DNA from: Streptomyces sp. TLI_235
GTDB taxonomy: Bacteria; Actinomycetota; Actinomycetes; Streptomycetales; Streptomycetaceae
Assembly (NCBI GenBank): GCA_002300355.1
Contig: NSGV01000001.1
Coordinates: 5,208,001-5,272,000 of the forward strand
Direction: 5' to 3'
DNA length: 64,000 bases
In this document: positions 7,577-15,320 of the stretch, piece after piece
Numbering within the stretch: the first letter of the stretch is position 1
Layout: the number at the start of each line of letters is the position of its first letter
The notes under the pieces: model-generated
Database searches by the model: none
The model's input: only the letters and a program-made list of their open reading frames with translations
What the model was told of the DNA's origin: nothing
Translations under genes and position numbers: made by a program

Positions 7577-9436
7577 GTGACCGGAACGGCAGACCGCGGC
7601 GGGCCGCAGGGCTACCAGCACGACCCGTACGGGCAGGGCTACGACCCCTACGGCCAGCAGGACTGGCCCCAGGAGCAGCCGCAGCAGGACCCGTACCAGC
7701 AGGGGTACTACCAGCAGCCGCAGCAGCCCCAGCAGCCCCAGCAGCCGCAGGCCTACCAGCAGGACCCCTACGGCCGGCCGCAGCAGGACCCGTACCAGCA
7801 GGGCTACTACCAGCAGCAGCCGCAGCAGGACCCGTACCAGCAGGGGTACTACCAGCAGCCGCAGCAGCCGCAGCAGCCGCAGGGCTGGGACCCGTACGCC
7901 GGCCAGGGCGGCCAGCAGGGATGGGTTCAGGACCCGTACCAGCAGGGCGGCGCCCCGCAGCAGACCCCGCCGCAGCAGGCCCCAGGGCATCAGCCCTCCC
8001 GGCGCCCGCCGGTGCCGCAGCCGCCGCTCCAGCAGGTCGCCCCGGCCGTCGGCGCCGCCGCCGCGGCGGGGTCGGCCACGCGGGCCGCGGCGCCCGGCCG
8101 GACCGCCGCGCAGCCCGCCGCCCAGCCGCCCGCGCAGCCCTCCGAGCAGGTCGGCGGCAGCCGCCAGGCCCGGCGCCCGGCCCCGGGCGGCGAGGACGCC
8201 TTCGCCACCGGCGAGTTCACCTTCGTCGACGAGGAGTCGGAGAGCTCCGAGGACGTCATCGACTGGCTGAAGTTCGCCGAGTCCCGCAGCGAGGTCCGGG
8301 CCGAGCGCCGCCGTCGGCTGCGCAACCGGCTGATCGGGCTGGCCGCGACCGTCGCCGTGGTCGGCGCCGGTGTCGGCGGCTACCTGTGGTGGACCGGCCG
8401 GAACTCCGCGGGTTCCGCCGCGGCCGCCGCCGGCGGGCGCCAGGTCAACGTCGTCCACCTGCGCGACCTGCAGGGCAAGGTCAGCACCGCGCTGCTGGTC
8501 AACGACGCCTCCGGGCACAAGGGCACCGTGCTGCTCATCCCGGACACCCTGCGGCTGCCCGGCGACTCGGCCACCACCACGGTCGCCAAGGGCCTGGACG
8601 ACGTCGGCTCGTCCGGCACCCGTGAGGGCCTGGCCACCGTCCTCGGCGCCCCGGTCGCCGGCACCTGGCGGCTGGACACCCCGTACCTGACCCTGCTGGT
8701 CGCCCAGCTCGGCGGCGTCAAGGTCGACACCAACGCCGAGGTGAAGGCCGCCGACGGCAAGGTGCTCGCCTCCCCGGGCAAGGGCGTCAGCCTCAACGGC
8801 CAGGCCGCCGTCGCCTACGCCACGCTCCAGGCGCCCGGCGAGGGACGCGACGCCCAGCTGGCCCGGTTCGGGCAGGTCATGGCGGCCGTGCTGCACGCCA
8901 TGCCGACCGACCTGGACGAGGCCACCGAGGACGTGCACCGGATGAACGCCGTGCTCGACCCCTCGCTGCCGGAGAAGCCGCTGGCCGGCGTGCTCGCCCA
9001 GCTCGCCCAGCAGGCCGACGGCGGGCACCTGAACACCGAGCTGCTCAAGGCCAAGCCGGACGGCACCCTGGACGAGGCCACCGCCGGCCGGCAGGTCAAG
9101 GACGTCCTCGGCGGCACGATCAAGAACGCCACCACCAGCGGCGGCACCACCCGGGTCTCGGTGGTCGACGCCTCCGGCCAGGCGAAGGCCGCCGAGTCCG
9201 CCTCGGTACAGATCACCAACACCGGCATGGAGGTCGTGCCGAGCAGCGGCAAGGCCGGCGCCGCCCAGGCGACCAGCGAGATCCGCTACACCGACGACAC
9301 CCGGGCCGACGCCGCGAAGACCCTGGCCGGCGCGCTCGGGCTGAAGCCGGAGGCCGTGAAGAAGGTCACCGATCCGCAGAACGCCGACCTCGTCGTGGTA
9401 CTCGGCAAGGACTACAAGGGCCTGCCCGCGCAGTAG
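7577..9436 (+). CDS. LytR_C-type membrane protein with Q/P/Y-rich cytoplasmic head
   Basis: 619 residues from GTG 7577. Residues 10-130 are repeats built from QQDPYQQGYYQQ-like units; 130-245 are Ala/Pro-rich, then acidic (DEESESSEDVIDWLKF). A transmembrane helix lies near 252-270. The external part resembles a degenerate LCP (LytR-CpsA-Psr) domain (VVHLRDLQGKVSTALLVND ... VLLIPDTLRLPG) and ends with a LytR_C-like domain (STLRV-type strands, about 510-615). LCP proteins attach polymers to peptidoglycan, but the catalytic Arg cluster is not obvious here, so a structural or binding role is plausible. It lies between nadD and rsfS as in other Streptomyces. Confidence 0.82.
   Translation: MTGTADRGGPQGYQHDPYGQGYDPYGQQDWPQEQPQQDPYQQGYYQQPQQPQQPQQPQAYQQDPYGRPQQDPYQQGYYQQQPQQDPYQQGYYQQPQQPQQPQGWDPYAGQGGQQGWVQDPYQQGGAPQQTPPQQAPGHQPSRRPPVPQPPLQQVAPAVGAAAAAGSATRAAAPGRTAAQPAAQPPAQPSEQVGGSRQARRPAPGGEDAFATGEFTFVDEESESSEDVIDWLKFAESRSEVRAERRRRLRNRLIGLAATVAVVGAGVGGYLWWTGRNSAGSAAAAAGGRQVNVVHLRDLQGKVSTALLVNDASGHKGTVLLIPDTLRLPGDSATTTVAKGLDDVGSSGTREGLATVLGAPVAGTWRLDTPYLTLLVAQLGGVKVDTNAEVKAADGKVLASPGKGVSLNGQAAVAYATLQAPGEGRDAQLARFGQVMAAVLHAMPTDLDEATEDVHRMNAVLDPSLPEKPLAGVLAQLAQQADGGHLNTELLKAKPDGTLDEATAGRQVKDVLGGTIKNATTSGGTTRVSVVDASGQAKAAESASVQITNTGMEVVPSSGKAGAAQATSEIRYTDDTRADAAKTLAGALGLKPEAVKKVTDPQNADLVVVLGKDYKGLPAQ
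7606..7948 (+). repeat. In-frame CAG/CCG/TAC-rich repeats encoding Q/P/Y units
   Basis: Imperfect tandem units of about 24-60 bp encode QQDPYQQGYYQQ blocks (three clear copies) and QPQQPQ spacers in the head of the LytR-type protein. Such tracts vary in length by slippage. The tyrosine/glutamine composition resembles prion-like or phase-separating tails of envelope-associated proteins, but that comparison is an inference. Confidence 0.8.
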
Positions 9437-9551
9437 CCCGCCCGCTCCCTGCAGGGCCTGTCCGAAGGGCCCCCGGTCAAATCGATCGGGGGCCCTCGGC
9501 GTTCGTGAGATCCTGGGGTGGAGAACCGAGTAGCCGAGCCGGAAGAACAAC

Positions 9552-9989
9552 GTGACTGCCACTGACCGGAGCCAGGAACTTATCAACGTCGCCGCACAGG
9601 CGGCGGCCGAGAAGCTGGCACACGACATCATCGCCTTCGACGTCAGCGACGTGCTGTCGATCACCGACGCATTCCTCATCGCCTCCGCGGCCAACGACCG
9701 CCAGGTACGGGCCATCGCCGAGGAGATCGAGGACAAGCTCCGCGAGGAGCTCGACGTCAAGCCCGTGCGCCGCGAGGGCGAGCGAGAGGGCCGCTGGATC
9801 CTCCTCGACTACCTGGACATCGTGGTGCACGTCCAGCACTCCGAGGAGCGCTCCTTCTACTCCCTCGACCGACTCTGGAAGGACTGCCCCGAGCTGCCCC
9901 TGCCGGCCGACGCCCTGGCCACCCGCAACCGCCCCGAGGGCGCCCGCACCGACGCCGCCGGCAACGCGGTCGCCGAGGACGAGAGCTGA
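9552..9989 (+). CDS. rsfS: Ribosomal silencing factor RsfS
   Basis: 145 residues, GTG start. The DUF143/Iojap fold is recognisable from KLAHDIIAFDVSDVLSITDAF, the ANDRQVRAIAEEIEDKL helix and the terminal GRWILLDYLDIVVHVQ motif. RsfS binds ribosomal protein L14 and blocks 30S-50S joining when nutrients fall. The stop codon overlaps the proposed CTG start of the next gene (CTGA at 9986-9989), implying translational coupling. Confidence 0.95.
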   Translation: MTATDRSQELINVAAQAAAEKLAHDIIAFDVSDVLSITDAFLIASAANDRQVRAIAEEIEDKLREELDVKPVRREGEREGRWILLDYLDIVVHVQHSEERSFYSLDRLWKDCPELPLPADALATRNRPEGARTDAAGNAVAEDES

Positions 9990-10633
9990 GCCGCGCCGCG
10001 CGGGGACCGCGCATCGTCTTCTGGCGCCACGGCCAGACCTCCTGGAACCTCGAGTCCCGCTTCCAGGGCAGCACCGACATCCCGCTCACCGACCAGGGCA
10101 TCTTCCAGGCCCAGCGGGCCGCACGGCTGCTCGCCGGGCTCAGGCCCGACCTGCTGGTCTCCTCCGACCTGCAGCGCGCCGCCCGCACGGCCGCCGAGCT
10201 GGCCCGGGTGAGCGGCCTGGAGGTGCATCACGAGGAGGGCCTCCGGGAGACGTACGCGGGAGAGTGGCAGGGCCTGACCAACGCCGAGATCCGGGCCCGC
10301 TACCCGGAGGAGTACGAGGCCTGGTCACAGGGCCACCCCGTGCGGCGCGGCGGCGGAGAACTCGCGACCGAGGTCGCGGACCGGGCCGTGCCGGTGGTGC
10401 TGGCCGCGGTCGAGAAGCTGCCCGAGGACGGCACGCTGGTCGTGGTCTCGCACGGCGGCACCATCCGCACCATGATCGGGCGGCTGCTCGGCATGGAGCC
10501 GGTGCTGTGGGAGCGGTTCGGCGGCCTGTCGAACTGCTGCTGGTCCGTGCTGGGCCAGGGCGTGCGCGGCTGGCGACTGCTGGAGCACAACGCCGGCACG
10601 CTGCCGCAGCCGGTCATCGGCGATGAGACCTGA
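9986..10633 (+). CDS. Histidine phosphatase (phosphoglycerate-mutase-like), CTG start
   Basis: The catalytic motif FWRHGQTSWN lies at codons 12-21, so the start must lie at or before it. Reading upstream in frame from that motif, the only initiation-type codon within about 85 bp is CTG 9986, which overlaps the rsfS stop as CTGA. GTG 10208 would delete the active site. The 215-residue product has RHG, a GEWQGLTNAEI segment and the second catalytic histidine in VVSHGGTIR. Substrate is unknown; members of this family act on small phosphorylated metabolites or are broad phosphatases. rsfS-PGM order is conserved in Streptomyces. Confidence 0.85.
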   Translation: MSRAARGPRIVFWRHGQTSWNLESRFQGSTDIPLTDQGIFQAQRAARLLAGLRPDLLVSSDLQRAARTAAELARVSGLEVHHEEGLRETYAGEWQGLTNAEIRARYPEEYEAWSQGHPVRRGGGELATEVADRAVPVVLAAVEKLPEDGTLVVVSHGGTIRTMIGRLLGMEPVLWERFGGLSNCCWSVLGQGVRGWRLLEHNAGTLPQPVIGDET

Positions 10634-10738
10634 GCCCGCTCCGGCAGGCGATTTCGCAGTTCCGGGCCTGACCGGTAGAGTCTTCCTCGTTCGCAGCGAG
10701 GAACGCCGACCGAAAGGAAGGCGGGCCACCGGGACTGC

Positions 10739-10811
<73 letters not shown>

Positions 10812-10845
10812 CTCCGCACCAGCGGTCGAAGGCCGTTCGTGTCGC

Positions 10846-10918
<73 letters not shown>

Positions 10919-10931
10919 CAGGATCCCGAGA

Positions 10932-10959
10932 AGCCACCACTCCGTCCGGAGCGGTGGCT
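10932..10959 (+). terminator. Hairpin terminator after tRNA-Ala pair
   Basis: AGCCACC pairs with GGTGGCT, extended inside by CTCCG/CGGAG, and is followed by TTTC. It lies 13 bp after the second tRNA, so it is the likely end of the tRNA transcript. Confidence 0.75.
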
Positions 10960-10991
10960 TTCGGTGTTCCGGTGCTCGGTTTCTCTGTGGC

Positions 10992-11948
10992 TCAGCCCGT
11001 TCGGTGCTCGGCTTCCGCGCCGTTCTGCATCTCCGGTGCCCGGCCCGCGGCGTGCGTGCACTCCGAGAAGACGCCGGCCGGCTCGGCGACCATCCGCTCC
11101 AGCCGCAGCCGGTCCTCGGGGCCCTCCGGCGTGTAGACCACCAGGTACGCCTCCGGTGCCGCAGGGATGGTCAGGTACGAGGCCTGGAAGTGCATCACGC
11201 CCACCCCGGTGTGGCGGAACACCTTGCGGGAGGTCCGCGGCGGCGCCACCTCCTGCCGGGCCCACAGCTCGCGGAACCGGTCGCTGGCCGCCGAGAGGTC
11301 CCGCACGTACCTCTCCCAGGCGGGCTCGCCCACGTGCCGCCCGTACGCGGCCCGCAGCACCCCGACCATCCGGGGCAGCTCCTCCTCCCGGTTGACGAAC
11401 GGGTTGCAACAGTCCGGCATGGTGAACGCGCACCACATGCTGTTGCGTGGCTCGCCGGACCCGGCCGGCCCGGTCGCCCGCGGGAAGAGCGCCCGGTACG
11501 CGGCGTTGTGGCGCAGCACGTCGAAACGGGTGTTGCAGATCGCCGCGGGCAGCGGGTCGAGCTGGTCGAGGATGGTCTGGGTGGCCCCGTCGAGCTCCGG
11601 GTGGTCGGTGTCGGCCGGCGACGGCAGCCGCACCCCGGCCAGCCGGAACAGGTGCTCGCGCTCGGCGGCGTCCAACCGCAGTGTCCGGGCCACCGCCTCC
11701 AGCACCTGCTCCGAGGCGTTGATCGGGCGGCCCTGCTCCAGCCACGTGTACCAGGTGACCCCCAGCCCGGCGAGCTGCGCCACCTCCTCGCGGCGCAGGC
11801 CCGGCGTCCGGCGCCGCAGGCCGGGCGGCAGGCCGACGTCCTCCGGGTGCACCCGGGCGCGACAGGCCCGGAGGAACCTGGCGAGCTCCTCGCGTCGCAG
11901 GTCCTTGCGGTGGGGCGCCGCGGCGGTCTCCGAATCCAGCACGGTCAT
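10992..11948 (-). CDS. XRE-family regulator with MmyB-type ligand domain
   Basis: 318 residues. The N-terminal helix-turn-helix (about 10-75) contains LPPGLRRRTPGLRREEVAQLAGLGVTWYTWLEQGR in the MmyB/YukD-type arrangement; the C-terminal MmyB-like domain (about 105-270) includes FDVLRHNAAYRALFP and PEAYLVVYTPEGPEDR. Such regulators in Streptomyces usually repress a divergent dehydrogenase or exporter and may bind a fatty-acid-like ligand. Here the divergent partner is an MFS exporter starting 102 bp away. ATG 11948 (MTVLDSETAAAPHRK) is chosen because upstream codons run into the shared promoter region. Confidence 0.9.
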   Translation of the reverse strand: MTVLDSETAAAPHRKDLRREELARFLRACRARVHPEDVGLPPGLRRRTPGLRREEVAQLAGLGVTWYTWLEQGRPINASEQVLEAVARTLRLDAAEREHLFRLAGVRLPSPADTDHPELDGATQTILDQLDPLPAAICNTRFDVLRHNAAYRALFPRATGPAGSGEPRNSMWCAFTMPDCCNPFVNREEELPRMVGVLRAAYGRHVGEPAWERYVRDLSAASDRFRELWARQEVAPPRTSRKVFRHTGVGVMHFQASYLTIPAAPEAYLVVYTPEGPEDRLRLERMVAEPAGVFSECTHAAGRAPEMQNGAEAEHRTG

Positions 11949-11993
11949 GCCTCCCATGGTCGCCCACCGCGGGCGCCGCCGACAGGTGCTCCC

Positions 11994-12028
11994 GGTACCA
12001 GGATCCGCAGGCTCTAACCACCCGTACC
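11994..12028. promoter_or_regulatory. Probable operator/promoter between XRE regulator and MFS gene
   Basis: GGTACC at 11994, a CAGGCTC block and TAACCACC ending at 12022, with a second GTACC at 12024-12028, lie in the 102-bp divergent gap. The same order of blocks (GGTACC, CAGACCC, TTACCACC) occurs on the minus strand upstream of the paralogous regulator at 29.5-30.4 kb (30397-30425). TAACCA (12015-12020) is placed as a -10 for the MFS gene. The shared spacing of motifs near two related regulators suggests it is their recognition site. Confidence 0.6.
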
Positions 12029-12050
12029 GGGCCGCGCGCACGCTGGCGGC

Positions 12051-13541
12051 ATGACGGACCTACGCACCCCTGCCGCCCCTGTCACCCCCGCCACTGCCGT
12101 CTCGCCCGGCGCTCCTGCCGCTTCCGGCTCTCCGGGCTCTCCTGCCGCCCCCGCCAGACCCGGTCTGGTGCTCGGGCTGGTGCTCTCCGGACAGTTCATG
12201 GCCCTGCTCGACGTCTCCGTCGTCAATGTGGCCGCCCCGAGCGTCCGCACCGACCTGCACGCCTCCGGCGCCGCACTGCAACTGGTCATCGCCGGCTACA
12301 CCATCGCCTACGCGGTGCTGCTGATCACCGGCTCCCGGCTGGGCGCCCGGTACGGCTACAGCCGGATGTTCCGCCTCGGGCTGGCCGCCTTCACCGCGGC
12401 CTCGCTCGCCTGCGGACTGGCGCCCGCCACCGGCTGGCTGATCGGCTTCCGGGTGGCCCAGGGCATCGGCGCGGCGGTGATGGTGCCGCAGGTCATCAGC
12501 GTGATCCAGCGGCTGTTCACCGGCGCCGCCCGGGTACGGGCGCTCGGCCTGTACGCGGCGGTGCTGGCGGGCGGTCTGGCGATCGGGCAGGTGGTGGGTG
12601 GGCTGCTGGTCAGCGCCGACCTGTTCGGCACCGGGTGGCGGCCGGTCTTCCTGGTGAACGTCCCGCTCGGTCTTCTGCTGCTGGCCGCCTCCCGGCGGTT
12701 GCTGCCCGACCTCCCCGGGGACGCCGGCCGCGGCTTCGACCTGCCGGGCCTGGTGACGCTGGCCGCCGCGCTCGGCCTGCTGGTGGTGCCGCTGGTGCTC
12801 GGGCACGAGCTCGGCTGGCCCGTGTGGGGCTGGGCGATGCTCGCAGGCAGCGTGCTGATGCTCGCACTCTTCGCCGCCGTGGAGCGGCGGGTGGCGGTGC
12901 GCGGCGGGCAGCCGCTGATCGCCGGACGGGTGCTGCGCGCTCCGGGACTGCTGCCGGCCGCCGGTGCGATCTTCCTGATCATGGCCGGGTTCGCCGGCTT
13001 CATGTTCGCCTTCGCCCTGCACCAGCAGGCCGGGCTCGGCAGCAGCGCCCTGCGGGCGGGGCTGTTGTCGGTGCCCGTGTCGGTGGGCTTCGGGGCGGCG
13101 AGCCTGCTCTGGCAGCGGCTGCCGCAGCGGCTGCACCGGTCGCTGCCGGTGCTCGGCCTGGCCGTGGTGGCACCGGGCTATGTCCTGATCGGCCTGCTGC
13201 TGAGCGGGGGAGGGCCGGTCGGCCCGGCCGCGCAGGTGGCGCTCGCCGTGACCGGACTGGCCGCGGGCTGCGCCTACAGCCCGCTGTTCGCCCGGGCGCT
13301 CGGCCGGGTCGCCCCGGTGGACGCCGCGGACGCCAGCGGCGTCATGGTGACCGTGCTGCAACTCGGCCAGGTGATCGGGGTGACCCTGCTGGGGACGGTC
13401 TTCCTCGGCGCGGTGTCCTACCCGGCGCCGGCGGACGTGTCCGGTCACGCCCTGCTGGTCACCACCACGGTCATCGGCGGCGGGCTGGTGGTGGCAGCGG
13501 GTCTGGCAGGCTTGGCCGGGTGGACCGGGCGCGCGGAATGA
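12051..13541 (+). CDS. MFS drug exporter, DHA2/EmrB-like (14 TM)
   Basis: 496 residues with a disordered 40-residue head, then about 14 hydrophobic helices. The first helix carries LDVSVVNVAAPSVR, the typical DHA2 motif; motif A-like GSRLGARYGYSRMF follows helix 2; motif C-like GFRVAQGIGAAVMVPQVIS is in helix 5. Proton-driven export of hydrophobic compounds is the family role; substrate unknown. It is divergent from an MmyB-type regulator, which probably controls it through the operator at 11994. Confidence 0.9.
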   Translation: MTDLRTPAAPVTPATAVSPGAPAASGSPGSPAAPARPGLVLGLVLSGQFMALLDVSVVNVAAPSVRTDLHASGAALQLVIAGYTIAYAVLLITGSRLGARYGYSRMFRLGLAAFTAASLACGLAPATGWLIGFRVAQGIGAAVMVPQVISVIQRLFTGAARVRALGLYAAVLAGGLAIGQVVGGLLVSADLFGTGWRPVFLVNVPLGLLLLAASRRLLPDLPGDAGRGFDLPGLVTLAAALGLLVVPLVLGHELGWPVWGWAMLAGSVLMLALFAAVERRVAVRGGQPLIAGRVLRAPGLLPAAGAIFLIMAGFAGFMFAFALHQQAGLGSSALRAGLLSVPVSVGFGAASLLWQRLPQRLHRSLPVLGLAVVAPGYVLIGLLLSGGGPVGPAAQVALAVTGLAAGCAYSPLFARALGRVAPVDAADASGVMVTVLQLGQVIGVTLLGTVFLGAVSYPAPADVSGHALLVTTTVIGGGLVVAAGLAGLAGWTGRAE

Positions 13542-13753
13542 GACCCCGGCCCGGGCCGGTTCGTCCGTGTCCGTGTCCGTGACCGTGTCCGCGCCTGTGC
13601 CCGTGGCGTGCTCGTGTGCCCGTCCTGCCCGCGGCCGGTGTGGGCGGGACGGGGTCCGGGGTGGCCCTCGTACGGCGCTGAGTGGCGGGGCCTGAGCGGC
13701 GGCGCCGGGCCCGGAGGTCGGCCCGGTGCTCGGCCGGGTGCTCGGCCGGGTGG

Positions 13754-14194
13754 TCAGGCGGTGACGGGCAGGCGGCTCAGCAGTTCCCGGCCGTCCGCGC
13801 GGACCGCGGTGGCGAAGGTCAGCTTCAGCTCCCGCTCCTCGCCCGCGATCGAGAGGTGTGTGGTGAGCAGCAGGCCGAACGCGGCCTTGGCGGCCGGGGA
13901 GGCGGTGACCGCCTCGCGAGGGAGCGCCATGACCAGCTTGGTGGGCTTGCCGCTGAGCTGGTCGACGTCGAAGAAGAGCAGCCGCCGGTCGGTCAGGGCC
14001 AAATACACCGGGCGCGGGGTGGCGATCGCCGTCACCGTACCGGCCGTCAGGACACCCACCACGGCGGTGGTGGCCAGGCGGCGGGCGGCGGAGACCGTAC
14101 CCACCTTGGTCAGGGTGGCGAACTCGACCTGCTCGTCGGCGATCAGCAGCGGTGCGGCGGCCGTGAGCAGCTGCTGCCGGCGGCGGTTGTTCAT
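13754..14194 (-). CDS. Small membrane-associated protein, PH-like
   Basis: 146 residues from ATG 14194, with GAGGAG five bases upstream on the minus strand. A hydrophobic segment lies near residues 39-58, followed by VYLALTDRRLLFFDVDQLSG, a pattern seen in bacterial PH-like domains (TDRRLLFF), then beta-rich sequence to the end. The likely role is a membrane-tethered PH-like module, but this is from pattern only. The upstream gap toward 14385 contains an AT-rich patch (about 14276-14297) that could hold a divergent promoter. Confidence 0.7.
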   Translation of the reverse strand: MNNRRRQQLLTAAAPLLIADEQVEFATLTKVGTVSAARRLATTAVVGVLTAGTVTAIATPRPVYLALTDRRLLFFDVDQLSGKPTKLVMALPREAVTASPAAKAAFGLLLTTHLSIAGEERELKLTFATAVRADGRELLSRLPVTA

Positions 14195-14384
14195 GGTGCT
14201 CCTCGGTGTGCGACTGCCCTGATGGCCGGTCATCGGCGGTCAGCCTAGGGAGGTTCCAGCACAAGCGGAGTCGTGTATTCCGTAAATTCTTCGTCAAGTG
14301 AGCGGCGACTTGCCCGAATCCGTACGGGTTCGCACCATCGGTTCCGCAGTCCGGCGACTCGGCCGCCGTCTACGATCGCCGCCC

Positions 14385-15317
14385 ATGAGCACCGAACCGG
14401 TCTTCGACCCGGCCGCCGCGCTCCCGGAGCTCGGCACCGTCCGGTACGCGGCACGGCAGGGCGACTGGCCCGCCCTGTGCGCGGCCTTCGCCGACTGCCG
14501 GGAGGACTACGGCCTGCTCGTCCTCGCCGACGAGGTCGTCCGGGTGCCGGGCGTCGAACACCTGCTGCGGCAGGTCCTCGCACACCGGCCCGACGACACC
14601 CTCGCCACCGCGCTGCTGGCCGACCGGCTGATCCAGGTCGGCTGGCAGGCCCGCACCACCCGGCGGGCCCAGGACGTCACCCCGGAGGGCTGGCGGGAGT
14701 TCCGCGCCAGGCTGAACGAGGCCGAGCAGCTGCTGATCGGCGCCGTCGCCCGCAACCGCGCCGACACGCTGGCCTGGGCGCTGCGCATGACGATCTCGCG
14801 TGGCATCTCCCTCGGCATCAACGAGACCCGGCGCCGCCACCGCGCGCTGACCCGGGTCGCACCGCACCACTACGCCGGCCAGCGCAGCCTGCTCCAGCAG
14901 CTGCTGCCCAAATGGGGCGGCAGCTGGGAGGAGGCCCACAGCTTCGCCCGCGACTGCTTCCGCGCCGCCCCGCCCGGCAGCATCAACGGCGCCCTGCTGG
15001 CCGGGTACCACGTGGAGCGGATGACCGCCTACGACCGGACGGCCCGGAACGCGTACGCCGCCCGCAAGGACGTCCGGCAGGAACTCACCGAGGCCGCCCA
15101 CGGTTCCGTCCTGCACCCCGACTTCCGCGCCCGCTTCGGCCGGATCACCGCGCACAGCTCCTTCGCGCTGCTCGCCTCCCTCGGCGGCGACCGGGCCGCG
15201 GCCCGGGCGCACTTCCAGGCCATGGGCCCGTACGGCAGCACCGAGCCGTGGGAGGGGTTCGACAACGCACCGGAGCGGGCCTTCCGGGAACACCGCGACC
15301 ACGCACTGAGAGGCTGA
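14385..15317 (+). CDS. Helical repeat protein, DUF4034-like
   Basis: 310 residues, starting MSTEPVFDPAAALPELG. Helix-rich throughout (RYAARQGDWPALCAAFADCRED, LLADRLIQVGWQARTT, HYAGQRSLLQQLLPKWGGSWE), resembling TPR/DUF4034-type proteins. No signal peptide. TACGAT (14371-14376) sits eight bases before ATG and no ribosome binding site is visible, so the mRNA is probably leaderless. The stop is three bases before the M16-like gene, so the two are coupled. Function unknown; the pairing suggests a partner or substrate handler for the peptidase. Confidence 0.75.
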   Translation: MSTEPVFDPAAALPELGTVRYAARQGDWPALCAAFADCREDYGLLVLADEVVRVPGVEHLLRQVLAHRPDDTLATALLADRLIQVGWQARTTRRAQDVTPEGWREFRARLNEAEQLLIGAVARNRADTLAWALRMTISRGISLGINETRRRHRALTRVAPHHYAGQRSLLQQLLPKWGGSWEEAHSFARDCFRAAPPGSINGALLAGYHVERMTAYDRTARNAYAARKDVRQELTEAAHGSVLHPDFRARFGRITAHSSFALLASLGGDRAAARAHFQAMGPYGSTEPWEGFDNAPERAFREHRDHALRG

Positions 15318-15320
15318 GCC

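Noticed and set aside
13561..13604. GTCCGT-like tandem repeats after the MFS gene
   Set aside because: A few short imperfect units with no structure or partner; most likely simple slippage.
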